A program made the translations under genes and the position numbers. From positions 1 to 55,275 of the forward strand of contig CAKZRU010000089.1 in NCBI GenBank assembly GCA_937146725.1: a DNA stretch of 55,275 nucleotides, given 5' to 3'. Source of the stretch: an uncultured Myxococcales bacterium. Its GTDB lineage: Bacteria > Myxococcota_A > Bradymonadia > UBA7976 > VGTA01. Each line of letters begins with the position of its first letter. Position 1 is the stretch's first letter. Shown piece after piece: positions 17,724-27,003 of this stretch. The notes under the pieces were generated by a model. That model did not search any database. It was not told the origin of the DNA and saw only the letters and a list, made by a program, of their open reading frames with translations.

Positions 17724-17778
17724 AAGTTTAATTGTGAAGTTTCAATTGTGAAGTTTTAATTGTGAAGTTTTAATTATG
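17724..17778 (-). repeat. Four 13-14 bp tandem repeats upstream of yqjG
   Basis: Units of the form AAGTTTTAATTGTG at 17724-17736 (13 bp), 17737-17750, 17751-17764 and 17765-17778, with one or two differences between copies. They lie in the presumed leader or promoter of the yqjG gene. Confidence 0.85.
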
Positions 17779-17892
17779 AATTCTTGAGTTGTGCTTGACT
17801 TAAAAGCTAATCCTTAAAGCCTTGCTCAATACGAATGAGTTATGATTAAGAAGCCTGTCTTATACTTTCGTTGCATAAGTCGCTCAATTAGA

Positions 17893-19668
17893 TCAGTGTT
17901 TAGCTGATGATTTGAGTCGGTATACCTTAAACATGGCCCGTTTTACTCTAGTTTTGACTTTGAGTTGTTGATACGAAACTGATTGATAATGCTTTTTCAA
18001 GAATCGCTTTAGAGCTTTAAATCCATGATAAGACTCATTTTTAGCAATGATTATCCATTTTGGTGGCTTCGCCTTTAACTCTTTGATTGCTTCTTTCCAC
18101 GGACTATAAGGATTAAATCGTGTGGGACTACTTTGGCGCTGTGGATTCCAAGTATTTGTAAGCTGTGTGGTAAGTACACCTAGATTTTTAAAATAGCGTG
18201 TTGCTGATGCCCGTTCGGTATAAAAATAGCTTGGCCATCCCCAACGCCCCCATACCCAAATCTGATCAGTGGCTTTGGTATTTCTTTTGATATGTTGACT
18301 GAGTTCCTTAATTTGCATCGCCGGTAGATACAAGGGTCTAGAACGCATTTGACGTGCTTTACTTAAGTGCTTCCATGATGACTGAACGGTAAAGGGAGTA
18401 GTGATGATCAATGCAAGTAGCAAAAGCTTTAGCGCAGGCTGTTGATACCGGTGTTGGGGTAGCATTAGGGACTTTAGTGTAACAAAAAGTCTTTGCCAAA
18501 TCTGTGGATAACAACCAAGCCACAGCATGGCGGGCAACATCTGCAAATAATAACCCTTAAAAAACCGTAAGCCCAACGCAGTGCCCATAAAGCTTAAGAT
18601 CAAAAAGCCAAGAAGCACTTTGATGAGATTTGAATCTATTTCAGAAGCATTATAATTCTTTGGCTGAGCACAATCATCAATATCTTCATCAATGAATGTG
18701 CTTGATTTTGATTTGTCTAGATATGCAATACTTACATAAGTCATAACCGCTACAACAAGTAAGCTTGTCACTGGTAAGTGCACAGGAATACCAACAAGTC
18801 CATCCCAAATACGGGGGAGCTTAGCAGCATTCTGATTTAGGTTTTGACCGGTTTCAATCAGATTACTTGCTAAATAATCCCAACCGCTTTTCGAAAAAAA
18901 GTAGCTTTTGAGGCCTTGTAATAAATGACCTTGTTGCCAATAAAAAAGAAATACACTCCCAAAGCCAACTATAAGTCCAAAAGACAAGCTGACTAAGGCT
19001 TTAAGCCTGTGTATGGACCAATGATAAAGCACCCACAAAGCTAATGGAAAGACAGCTGCTCCTTGACGTTTCATCAAGGCCGAATAGGCAATTAAAATAC
19101 CTAAAAGAATCCATTTGAATATGTATGCTTTGGACAGAAGTTTACTATCGTTTACACTCGATTTATCTTGCTCAATGGCATCTTGAGACTGAGCAGTACG
19201 CTCACCATAAATCCACCACAAGCAAGCAGCCGAGTAGATATATGGGCCAATCATCCATGCCCCATAATTAATATCGATGCTGTCCGTAAATGGAGCGAGA
19301 TAGATGTAAAGTAAGCTTGTAATGATTGCTGACCAAACCGAGCGATACAAGAACCAAGAACCCAAGCCAATACCTATTGAAGCCATAAAAGACCATATAA
19401 ACATCAAACCTTGCGCACTAGCGATTGAGCGTCCAAACCAAGACCACCATTGGGCTAAAACAAAAAAAGGACCCGGTGCCTTCATTTCAACAGTATCGAT
19501 ATACGGCAAGCCACCTCGTAGAACCAAATCCGCACTATAAGTGATACCGGCACTATCTTCATTGTGAAAAAAGTCTAAGGACAAGGCCGGAAATCTAATC
19601 CAATAATGTAAAGTAAAACCCAAGATAAAAGCACTGATAATCAGTATTGTTTTTTTCATTGAGTTCAT
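17893..19668 (-). CDS. Multi-pass membrane protein, GT-C/PMT-like glycosyltransferase candidate
   Basis: 591 residues with about ten hydrophobic segments. The region FHNEDSAGITYSADLVLRGGLPYIDTVEMKAPG has the shape of the first loop of GT-C enzymes (ArnT, PMT_2, GT39): an acidic pair, then G-x-P-Y-x-D and K-x-P-G. The C-terminal soluble part (about residues 430-591), with WVWGRWGWPSYFYTERASATRYF, resembles the periplasmic domain of such transferases. A polyprenyl-phosphate sugar transferase acting at the inner membrane is plausible, but I recognise only the general fold. It is followed on the plus side by a divergent-looking gap of 146 bp to the next minus-strand gene. Confidence 0.65.
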   Translation of the reverse strand: MNSMKKTILIISAFILGFTLHYWIRFPALSLDFFHNEDSAGITYSADLVLRGGLPYIDTVEMKAPGPFFVLAQWWSWFGRSIASAQGLMFIWSFMASIGIGLGSWFLYRSVWSAIITSLLYIYLAPFTDSIDINYGAWMIGPYIYSAACLWWIYGERTAQSQDAIEQDKSSVNDSKLLSKAYIFKWILLGILIAYSALMKRQGAAVFPLALWVLYHWSIHRLKALVSLSFGLIVGFGSVFLFYWQQGHLLQGLKSYFFSKSGWDYLASNLIETGQNLNQNAAKLPRIWDGLVGIPVHLPVTSLLVVAVMTYVSIAYLDKSKSSTFIDEDIDDCAQPKNYNASEIDSNLIKVLLGFLILSFMGTALGLRFFKGYYLQMLPAMLWLGCYPQIWQRLFVTLKSLMLPQHRYQQPALKLLLLALIITTPFTVQSSWKHLSKARQMRSRPLYLPAMQIKELSQHIKRNTKATDQIWVWGRWGWPSYFYTERASATRYFKNLGVLTTQLTNTWNPQRQSSPTRFNPYSPWKEAIKELKAKPPKWIIIAKNESYHGFKALKRFLKKHYQSVSYQQLKVKTRVKRAMFKVYRLKSSAKH

Positions 19669-19814
19669 TAAGTTGCTCGTCCTCTCTAGTCATGAACGCT
19701 AGCTTTTTAGTCGCTACTGTTCGCTTTAACTTATGAGGCTAGATACCTTAGTTTTAGCTCATCGACAAGTGCTTCAACAAGTGCCTTGAAAAGTGACTCA
19801 AGCTAAAAAATGTC

Positions 19815-20876
19815 TTACTCAATATAGGCATAATCAAGTTCATAGTGATCAATAATAGAGCTTGGCTGACGTTGAAAATATTGCTCAGTCATATACTGTA
19901 ATTCTTCGCTTTCGCCATAATACTCATTTCCATGATAATATACAGGCGTCTCTCCCAGACCGATAATATTTGTTGACTCACTGAAGCTACATACCACGAT
20001 GCCCTCTATCTCCCGTTGAGTTGGATTTATAATTTGCCAATTGATGCCCGCATAACTGCTTAGCAAAATAAAGACCGGTGTTTCACCCGGACCGATTTCT
20101 ACTTCAATCACATTGTCATGTCGATTTGCAGAGCCGGCTTCATAAACCATCACCGCTTTAAAATCTTCGCTTTGAATCATCATTGGTTCCAACTCTTGCC
20201 TAGATTGGCTGACTGAAAAGTCCACATTAAAGCCAACGGTATGCCAATTATTATGTAATTCAACCCGAACGCTATGGCTACCATCTGCTAGATCAACACT
20301 AACCCGTTCCCGATCTTGGAGAACCAAGTTATCATCGATATAAATTGATACATCAGACCAAGAGTAATCCACTGTAATATCTATGGTTGTTGCTCCATCA
20401 GCTTGTAGCTCCCCCGTCCATACCGCATAAAAGTCTTCTGAATTGATATTGAGTAAATCATCCCAAACATAATTCATACTTGGACGCTCAACTCTTTCAG
20501 TTGCGATATATTCGGTCGTTGAATAACTCTCGTCATAGTATGTTGCCAAAAACATATCCCATTCTACAGCGCCGGTATTGGTTGAAAATGTTGATGTGCT
20601 AGTCTCGGTTTCATTAGTCTCGGTTTCACTAGTCTCGGTTTCATTAGTCTCGGTTTCACTAGTCTCGGTTTCACTAGTCTCGGGTTTACTAGTCTCGGTT
20701 TCACTAGTCTCGGGCTCACTTCCTTCATCTTCTTGATCATGTGAACTTTCAATGCTTATATTTAGAGGCTCCATAGGTTCTTGAACAATACATCCACTTA
20801 GAAAGTTCATTGTTAAAAGATTGATTAACAACATTGCTTGAATCGAAAGTGTATATTGTCGGGATTGCTGGCTCAT
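19815..20876 (-). CDS. Repeat-linker lipoprotein, possible PA14/carbohydrate-binding-like domain
   Basis: 353 residues. Signal peptide with lipobox LSGC (SGCIVQEP), then an acidic linker of eight five-residue units related to SETET (about residues 52-91). After it, NSEDFYAVWTGELQADG...TTIDITVDYSWSDVSIYIDDNLVLQDRERVSVDLADGSHSVRVELHNNW resembles a PA14 domain (beta-barrel, glycan or adhesive binding), based on the WxG start and the IDDNLV and GSHSVRVELHN strands. The C-terminus is Glu/Tyr-rich (YHGNEYYGESEELQYMTEQYF) with no recognised domain. Lipid-anchored surface protein; ligand unknown. Upstream AGAGGA lies 8 nt before the ATG. Confidence 0.65.
   Translation of the reverse strand: MSQQSRQYTLSIQAMLLINLLTMNFLSGCIVQEPMEPLNISIESSHDQEDEGSEPETSETETSKPETSETETSETETNETETSETETNETETSTSTFSTNTGAVEWDMFLATYYDESYSTTEYIATERVERPSMNYVWDDLLNINSEDFYAVWTGELQADGATTIDITVDYSWSDVSIYIDDNLVLQDRERVSVDLADGSHSVRVELHNNWHTVGFNVDFSVSQSRQELEPMMIQSEDFKAVMVYEAGSANRHDNVIEVEIGPGETPVFILLSSYAGINWQIINPTQREIEGIVVCSFSESTNIIGLGETPVYYHGNEYYGESEELQYMTEQYFQRQPSSIIDHYELDYAYIE
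20602..20721 (-). repeat. 15-bp tandem repeat, eight units (ETSET-type)
   Basis: Eight 15-bp units related to AGTGAAACCGAGACT (minus strand), encoding Glu/Thr/Ser pentapeptides such as SETET, NETET, SKPET. Same period as the GEMQA arrays but a different sequence, and also directly behind the lipobox region. Confidence 0.9.
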
Positions 20877-21187
20877 GATCTATTCCTCTCAAGATTTTTG
20901 AGTAGTGATGATTGATGATTTCAATATAGATGCACCTCATGTGCCAAGTTTTCTAAAGAGAGACCCGGATAATAAAAGTTAACCATTTCATTCATTTAAG
21001 CTAAAAACCTATAATCCTTGGCCATTCTTCGTTAACTATACTTAACATGATGAATAAATAAGTGTGTAGCAGCGTTCATACTTATTGGTGTTACAAATCT
21101 TGGTGAGCACATTCCATAAATCTTAATGATAAGGCAGATCAAACTAGCAAGCGCACTAAAGCCGGTAAATGAGTTTATTGATCACGC
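20877..21187. other. Intergenic region, 311 bp, no gene seen
   Basis: Between two minus-strand lipoprotein genes. It holds the ribosome site (AGAGG) and presumably the promoter of the downstream gene. One short dyad GCAC-CTCAT-GTGC lies near 20932-20944. No transcription terminator with a T-run was found, so the two lipoproteins could share a transcript, but the long gap makes separate promoters more likely. Confidence 0.4.
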
Positions 21188-22564
21188 TTAATACTCAAAG
21201 CGTCGAGAGTCATACCCAAGTATATTGGTGGGCTCAGCAGGATTAATATAACCATATAAAGCATCGATGGAACTTGTGTTTTCTACAAAGTTGATCATGA
21301 CTAAGTCACCCAGTTTGTAGGTGCCAGCCCAAGGACCCTCTAGATCATAATAGTTTTTAATTTGTAAGCCAATATTGGCAAGATTCAGCGAATTGCATGG
21401 CATACAAGAACCACCACAGTCTAGCATCGTTTCGTCGTTATTTAGGATCCCATCAGCACAGGTCAAAGGTGCTTGTATTTCTCCGCTTAAATGTTCTCCA
21501 TGAGCAATGATCTGACCAAGCATATCAATCGTAAACGTTCTTGAATCTTGGCCAGCCTCTATTGTGGGATCATCATTTCTAGCATACCCATAATGCACAG
21601 TAATCGTTTGGTCTTGACGAATAAATTGATAGATCTTTTTCATCATAAAGCTATCAAAAAGTGTTGCTTGGTAGTAGGTGGCGATTCTTACTGCAATCAT
21701 TTCATCAGAAACTTCGCCACATGGAGCGCATATCCCACCGCAATCTACTGCAAGCTCCCCCATACTGAGTTCACCATCTACACAGCTAACCGGAGTCGTC
21801 TCGCCTGATTGAAAACCACCAATTTCAATAATTTCATCGACATCAATACTGTTTTCCATAGACATACAAGTGCTTTCATTAGGCAAAGTACATACTCCAC
21901 ACTCATCAATAAGGTGTTGACCACCCCAATCACCAGCACAGTCTTGTGTACAATCATTACTGGGGTCAGCATCACAGATGCCACATTGATCTTCTGAGTT
22001 CATTCCTCCCCAAATGCCCATACAATCTTGCTGACAGTCATTGCTAGGATCTGTATCACAAACACCACATTGATCAATATAGGCCATGCCATTTGGGGTA
22101 TCTGCACAGTCATAAACAATGACTTCACCGGCTTGCATTTCACCGGCTTGCATTTCACCGGCTTGCATTTCACCGGCTTGCATTTCACCGGCTTGCATCT
22201 CACCGGCTTGCATTTCACCGGCCTGTATTTCACCAGCTTGTATTTCACCGGCCATCATTTCACCGGCTTGTATTTCACCGGCTTGTATTTCACCGGCTTG
22301 TATTTCACCGGCTTGCATTATTTCGTCTCCTCCAATGGAATTACCGGCTGACTCTACTTCTGAACTTCCCGCTAATGGAACATCTTGACTACCTCCCACA
22401 GCATATGGGTTAACATATTCTTCTCTGACGACAGGCGCCATCATGTCATCTGTTGTAGGTTCATCAACAATACATGATACTAAAATGCAGGGTATAGTTA
22501 ATGATACTAATGCTTTATGATATGCAGGATAAGTAGTAGCTGGGTATTTCATGGTGATTTTCAT
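21188..22564 (-). CDS. Cys-rich lipoprotein with 12-unit GEMQA/GEIQA linker
   Basis: 458 residues. Signal peptide with lipobox LVSC, an acidic spacer, then twelve pentapeptides GEIQA/GEMQA/GEMMA (about residues 86-145). Next, residues of about 150-230 are three Cys repeats of the form DQCGVCDxDPSNDCxQDC...WGG, a pattern common in myxobacterial and Bacteroidetes surface proteins, where the Cys are probably disulfide-bonded. The rest has two related blocks (SCVDGELSMGELAVDCGGICAPC and TCADGILNNDETMLDCGGSCMPC), each followed by an ATYYQAT/KNYYDL helix segment. A surface-exposed stalk-plus-Cys architecture, function unknown. It resembles the RCC1-like lipoprotein only in its linker. Confidence 0.75.
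   Translation of the reverse strand: MKITMKYPATTYPAYHKALVSLTIPCILVSCIVDEPTTDDMMAPVVREEYVNPYAVGGSQDVPLAGSSEVESAGNSIGGDEIMQAGEIQAGEIQAGEIQAGEMMAGEIQAGEIQAGEMQAGEMQAGEMQAGEMQAGEMQAGEMQAGEVIVYDCADTPNGMAYIDQCGVCDTDPSNDCQQDCMGIWGGMNSEDQCGICDADPSNDCTQDCAGDWGGQHLIDECGVCTLPNESTCMSMENSIDVDEIIEIGGFQSGETTPVSCVDGELSMGELAVDCGGICAPCGEVSDEMIAVRIATYYQATLFDSFMMKKIYQFIRQDQTITVHYGYARNDDPTIEAGQDSRTFTIDMLGQIIAHGEHLSGEIQAPLTCADGILNNDETMLDCGGSCMPCNSLNLANIGLQIKNYYDLEGPWAGTYKLGDLVMINFVENTSSIDALYGYINPAEPTNILGYDSRRFEY
22130..22309 (-). repeat. 15-bp tandem repeat, twelve units (GEMQA/GEIQA)
   Basis: Twelve 15-bp units of the form TTCACCGGCTTGCAT (plus strand), which on the coding strand read GEMQA or GEIQA, one GEMMA. 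The copies near the 3' side are all GEMQA, those near the 5' side mostly GEIQA, a sign of local expansion. Confidence 0.95.
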
Positions 22565-22788
22565 CCGATTAGATTAACTGAGAAGGTTCGTAAACTAGCA
22601 TTTAATCTTTACAGATCTGCTTAAACTAAATCAAAAAAGCTGTATCCATAATATGAGTAGATTAGTCAATTATACATGCTTATTTATACTGTTGGATGCA
22701 TTCATGCTATTAAATGACCTGTTTTTCTTTTATCGCCATCCTATAGCTGTAAAAAATCAATCACCTCTTTTCATGACTCTTGATGTAA

Positions 22789-23739
22789 ATGTTCCATAAA
22801 ACAATTCATAACCTAAGTCTAACCGACAGCAGCGTTCTCGCCTTTTTAGTTTTTTTTAACCTCCGACTGTATTTGGCTCCTGCTTCATCTGAAGCTGACT
22901 ATGCACAAGGTATCTTTCTAGTAACCTTATGCTTTCAGTGTATTACATTGATCCTAAGCCGAGGCGAAATATTAACTCACCCAAGAGCACGTGGGATTTG
23001 CCATCGGCTCGGTTTACTCATCGGTGTTTTAGGCTTATACCTTTTGGCCATGAGGGAAGCTTTGGCAGCACTTCAGCCGGTTTTACTCGATCAAAACTTA
23101 ATCGCACTCGATCAATTTTTATTTGGCGCTGTACCTGCAAGCTATTTTGATCAATATGTGTCCTTTGGTCTTACCGAGTGGTTTGCCTTCTTTTATTACA
23201 GTTATTTTATTTTGATTGCTTCAACAACATTACCAAGTGCATTTTTTGGGCGGTCAAGCTTAGCTAGAGGCCTAGTTTTGGGTCCGGTGATGTTGGTATG
23301 CGTTGGACATATTTTATATACCATTGTGCCTGGACGAGGGCCATACATAGCGATGAGCTTTCAAAATGAATTAATCGGTGGCTTTTTTTGGCAACAAGTC
23401 AATCATATGGTCAGTCAACAAGGCGCCTTACTTGATATTTTCCCTTCGTTGCATACAGCGATTCCCACATTTTTAACCAGCTATCTCTTTGTATATAGAC
23501 GACAATGGCCTGTGCGTATTTCTTGGTACATTATATGGCCTATTCTTTTATTTTTTACCTTAAACATCATTATTGCCACTATGTATTTGCGCTGGCATTT
23601 TGCGGTTGATGTCATTGCCGGGTTTAGTTTGGCCCTTTTAGTGACTTGGGTTACCTGCCGGTATAATCCAAGCGATGCTCAACGTGAAGCAAAGGGGCAG
23701 CAACCAATCTTAGAGCCTTGTTTTGGACCTAGACATTAA
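22789..23739 (+). CDS. PAP2-superfamily phosphatase/phosphotransferase (PAP2_3, Ipt1/Aur1-like)
   Basis: 316 residues with six or so membrane helices. ALDQFLFGAVPASYFDQYVSFGLTEWFAFFYYSYF matches the Ipt1/Aur1-type PAP2_3 subfamily start; the phosphatase motifs follow: VPGRGP (motif 1-like), DIFPSLHTAIPT (SxHT, motif 2, catalytic His), and LRWHFAVDVIAGF (WHxxxD, motif 3, nucleophile His and Asp). Such proteins remove or transfer phosphate from lipids or lipid-linked groups on the periplasmic side. The start is not supported by a clear Shine-Dalgarno. It is convergent with spoVR, 44 bp apart. Confidence 0.85.
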   Translation: MFHKTIHNLSLTDSSVLAFLVFFNLRLYLAPASSEADYAQGIFLVTLCFQCITLILSRGEILTHPRARGICHRLGLLIGVLGLYLLAMREALAALQPVLLDQNLIALDQFLFGAVPASYFDQYVSFGLTEWFAFFYYSYFILIASTTLPSAFFGRSSLARGLVLGPVMLVCVGHILYTIVPGRGPYIAMSFQNELIGGFFWQQVNHMVSQQGALLDIFPSLHTAIPTFLTSYLFVYRRQWPVRISWYIIWPILLFFTLNIIIATMYLRWHFAVDVIAGFSLALLVTWVTCRYNPSDAQREAKGQQPILEPCFGPRH

Positions 23740-23783
23740 CGTGAGCTCTTAAACTGGCTGAAACTTAAGCTTCAGCTCTCCAT

Positions 23784-25328
23784 TTATTCCAAATCAAAGG
23801 GCTTTTCTTCATGGCTAGAACCATTGTATGAAATTAAGATACTTTTCGCATCTTCCCGTCCTTTTTCCTTGCGATAAGTAAACAAGTGTACGGGGCGCTT
23901 CCAAATGGCATATAGGTTTTTTAAGGTAGGCTTTGTGTAGGTATCATCGAGCGCTACGCCTTCAAATTGATGGGTGAGTAAAAGCTCTCCACCATTAAAG
24001 TTTGCATCGTATACCTCAATAATTGGCTGTCCCATATTAGTAAGTTGTGACAGCATTTTACTTTTGACTTCCTTAAACTCGGTTGAGGCGATTTGCCATT
24101 GGCGCGCTCTTGGATTATTTTCAAAGGTAAATAACTGCTGTTTGGCACAAAACTCTGGAGTCAAGAACTCATCTAAAAAGGTCAAGTCATTATGATGGCG
24201 TCTAACATCAAAAATCTTTTGCTTACCTTGCATAGCGCCGGTGTCCCAATTTTCTTTTTGAGCCAAACGATCACATTCATAGTATGCTCTCCCAAACTTA
24301 CCCTTATTCCAACGCTCAAAGATATCTTTAAATAACTCTAAGCCCAAACGATAAGGATTAATCCGACCCTTATGAGGGGCAACAGTTCCGCTGTGGCGAT
24401 CAGCATAATCAATGACTTCACTTTGGTCTAAAATACCTCTTTGCGTCATAATATGCGTATGCCAAAAACAGGCCCATCCTTCGTTCATAATTTTGGTCAT
24501 GCGCTGAGGGGCAAAATAATAGGCTTCGGCTCTAATGATCTCGAGAACATTTCTTTGCCAACGCGTTAAATTGGCATTTTCCATCAGAAAATAAAGCACA
24601 TCTCGTTCCGGAGAGGCCGGATGTCGTGCCTGCTCTTTTTTAGCCTGATCGGCTCGTGATCTCTGCTCATCAAGATAGCTGTCAGTATTTACAAACTCAT
24701 CCATGTACTCTTTGGCTTTGAGCCTTGGAAGCTCCATGCCCGCGCCAATCAACTCATCGGGCAAATCACTTTGAGGCTTGAGCGCTTGTTGTCGCTCTGT
24801 GGGGCGATAAGGCCGATGAAAATCAATCAAATTATCCAAGGAAAGGCAGACATCAATAAACTGCTCGACAGCACCATAACCATAAAGATCCATATATCGC
24901 CGAATGCGAGAGGCATTGTTGGCCAAAGTGTCAAGCATCTTTCGATCGGTTTGGCTGAACCAAAAGTTATTCTTAAAAAAGTCACAGTGTCCATACACAT
25001 GCGCCATCACTAACTTTTGATCGACAAGTTCATTTCCCTCCAATAAATAAGCATAACAGGGATCGGTATTAATGACTAACTCGTAGATTTTGGACAGTCC
25101 ATAAGCATAGGATTTAGCGAGTTGCTCATACGCCATACCAAAGCGCCAATGGGGATAGCGGGTAGGAAAGCCATCATAAGCCGCAATCTCGTTCATTTTG
25201 TCATAGCTGACGACCTCAAAGATGGTCTTAAAAAAGTCTAAGCCTTCATCTGCGGCGATTTCTTCAATTTGATCGCGCCAATCAGCAAGTTCTTTTGGTA
25301 GCGCTTTTACGTGTAAATATTCAATCAT
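23784..25328 (-). CDS. spoVR: SpoVR family protein (YcgB-like)
   Basis: 514 residues, normal length for the SpoVR family, of which the E. coli member is Ycg[63 protein letters not shown] is the characteristic N-terminal segment, and [19 protein letters not shown] and [14 protein letters not shown] are conserved. Function is unknown in Bacillus and E. coli beyond links to spores and starvation. The start codon overlaps the end of yeaH by 4 bp (ATGA), so it is the last gene of the prkA operon. Confidence 0.95.
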   Translation of the reverse strand: MIEYLHVKALPKELADWRDQIEEIAADEGLDFFKTIFEVVSYDKMNEIAAYDGFPTRYPHWRFGMAYEQLAKSYAYGLSKIYELVINTDPCYAYLLEGNELVDQKLVMAHVYGHCDFFKNNFWFSQTDRKMLDTLANNASRIRRYMDLYGYGAVEQFIDVCLSLDNLIDFHRPYRPTERQQALKPQSDLPDELIGAGMELPRLKAKEYMDEFVNTDSYLDEQRSRADQAKKEQARHPASPERDVLYFLMENANLTRWQRNVLEIIRAEAYYFAPQRMTKIMNEGWACFWHTHIMTQRGILDQSEVIDYADRHSGTVAPHKGRINPYRLGLELFKDIFERWNKGKFGRAYYECDRLAQKENWDTGAMQGKQKIFDVRRHHNDLTFLDEFLTPEFCAKQQLFTFENNPRARQWQIASTEFKEVKSKMLSQLTNMGQPIIEVYDANFNGGELLLTHQFEGVALDDTYTKPTLKNLYAIWKRPVHLFTYRKEKGREDAKSILISYNGSSHEEKPFDLE

Positions 25329-26449
25329 CGCCCTGCTCCTAGAAACTCTTTAATCGAGTCAATGATCCCGGACTTATCTTTAATTTCTGAGCATACTAAG
25401 GTGCAGTCAGCATCTTCTAAATTAAAGTTCTTCTTGAGATCTCTTAAAAACTGCCCAGAACCATAGTGGCTTTCGACTTGACCATAAGAAAACTGATTAC
25501 TCGCCGGAATAATATGATCATTGAGTAAATCTAGGCACTCTTTGGTATCTTCTGTGGACCAATTGTCACCATCACTAAAATGAAAAGGATAAATATTCCA
25601 ATCACTGGGTGGGTAATCTTGCTGAATCATCTCCCATGCTAGCTTATAAGCACTACTAATCATGGTGCCACCCGATTCTCGAGTATGAAAAAAGGTATGC
25701 TCATCCACTTCTTTGGCACTGGCGTCATGAATGATATATCGGGTTTCAATGCCCTTGTATTGGCTTTTAAGCCAAGCATTAATCCAAAATGACTCAATGC
25801 GTACAATTTCTTTTTGCGCCTCACCCATAGAGCCCGAAACATCCATCATATAAATCACGACCGCATTGGATTGAGGCTGCTCAGAAGTTGACCAACTTCG
25901 ATAGCGCATATCGTCTTTAATAGGTAAGACAACTGGGTTTTTAGGATTAAATTGACCCATAGCAATACTACGTCTTAAGGCCTGTTTATAAGTCCGCTTA
26001 AAGTGCTTAAGACTATCAGGACCAACACTACGAATACTTGTATATTTATCCTTTTGTGACACAACCGTTGCGCCACCCTTTGGCTCTATTTTAGGCAATG
26101 CAAGCGCCTCACCTAAAATCTCGGCAAGCTCGTCGATACTGACCTCTACCTCAAGCGCTTTTTCTCCATCATTTTGTCCCGCCTCACCTTGACCCGGCTC
26201 TTCTCCCGGTTGACCTTGGTTTGATCCCAAGGAGTCTCCGGGCTGACCCTGTCCTTGTCCAACGCCACCTTGTTCATTAGAGCTAAAGCGAAACCTTGGT
26301 AAATCGATTTGAGGCAGTGGAATCTTAACCGCTTTCCCTCCCTGTTTACCCATGAGCTCACCATTAGAGATATACTGTTTCAGGTTATCGCGTACCTTGC
26401 CTCTAACAATGTCACGAAAACGACTATGATCTTGTTTAATACGGGACAT
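25325..26449 (-). CDS. yeaH: YeaH/YhbH family (DUF444) protein
   Basis: 374 residues. It opens with [26 protein letters not shown], as in YeaH/YhbH. The middle has a VWA-like strand with a MIDAS-type DxSxS ([11 protein letters not shown]). A Gly/Gln-rich linker (about residues 65-100) has GQGQPG-type repeats. The function is unknown but the gene is co-conserved with PrkA and SpoVR. AAGGAG 8 nt before the ATG. It follows the DUF2288-like gene on the minus strand (125 bp gap) and overlaps spoVR by 4 bp. Confidence 0.95.
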   Translation of the reverse strand: MSRIKQDHSRFRDIVRGKVRDNLKQYISNGELMGKQGGKAVKIPLPQIDLPRFRFSSNEQGGVGQGQGQPGDSLGSNQGQPGEEPGQGEAGQNDGEKALEVEVSIDELAEILGEALALPKIEPKGGATVVSQKDKYTSIRSVGPDSLKHFKRTYKQALRRSIAMGQFNPKNPVVLPIKDDMRYRSWSTSEQPQSNAVVIYMMDVSGSMGEAQKEIVRIESFWINAWLKSQYKGIETRYIIHDASAKEVDEHTFFHTRESGGTMISSAYKLAWEMIQQDYPPSDWNIYPFHFSDGDNWSTEDTKECLDLLNDHIIPASNQFSYGQVESHYGSGQFLRDLKKNFNLEDADCTLVCSEIKDKSGIIDSIKEFLGAGR

Positions 26450-26574
26450 ACTAGAAGCTCCTTGAGCAAATGTTTGGATAAATACTTATGGTTAAAATGG
26501 GTTATAAATACTGAATTCTATTTATGTTTATTAAAACCCCACTAAGTGTGAGAATCATCAATTCTAGAGTCCAC

Positions 26575-27003
26575 CTAGGTTTCCTCGATTTCGTTATCTG
26601 CATCTTCTTCAAGCTGACTTGGATCGATCAAATCACTTAAATCTAATGGGGCTGCGATTACAAAGGGCTGGATGATCAAAAAGCGAAAGGCTGCAAACTC
26701 ACTTGGAGCTTGGGGGGCAGCTGGTAAAAAGAGTTCGGCCTCATGCCAAGCCTTAACAGAACTGGCATCATCAACAGCCAAGCTCACTCCGACTTCAACT
26801 AAGTCAAGAGTTTGATCCACCCAAAACAGTCCTCCACGTTCTGCATGTGGGGCTAAGGCATCCCAAGTAGCAATACCCACATCCGCAGAAAGCTTTTCAT
26901 AAAGCTCACTGTGCTCTGGTAGGTTTTGCTCTTGCTGTTCCTCTTGTTGTTCCTCTTGTATAGACTCTTGCTTAGACTCTATTTTTTCCTCTTGCTTAGC
27001 CAC
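26575..27003 (-). CDS. DUF2288-like small acidic protein in the prkA operon
   Basis: The frame is open from 27036, but GAGGTGAT (27015-27008), complementary to the 16S 3' end, favours a GTG start at 27003, giving 142 residues and an 8-bp overlap with the prkA stop. After a Glu/Gln-rich coil ([16 protein letters not shown]), the core [46 protein letters not shown] matches my memory of DUF2288 (ETARIPW-x-ELQ, VDP-x-LDLVEVA, V-x-AWxxAG). The family is uncharacterised. Its placement between prkA and yeaH and the translational coupling suggest a role with PrkA. Confidence in the family name is moderate. Confidence 0.7.
   Translation of the reverse strand: MAKQEEKIESKQESIQEEQQEEQQEQNLPEHSELYEKLSADVGIATWDALAPHAERGGLFWVDQTLDLVEVGVSLAVDDASSVKAWHEAELFLPAAPQAPSEFAAFRFLIIQPFVIAAPLDLSDLIDPSQLEEDADNEIEET

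Noticed and set aside
22028..22388. Plus-strand frames with FTGLHFTG and CISPACISPA repeats
   Set aside because: Antisense shadows of the 12-unit GEMQA/GEIQA array in the minus-strand lipoprotein.
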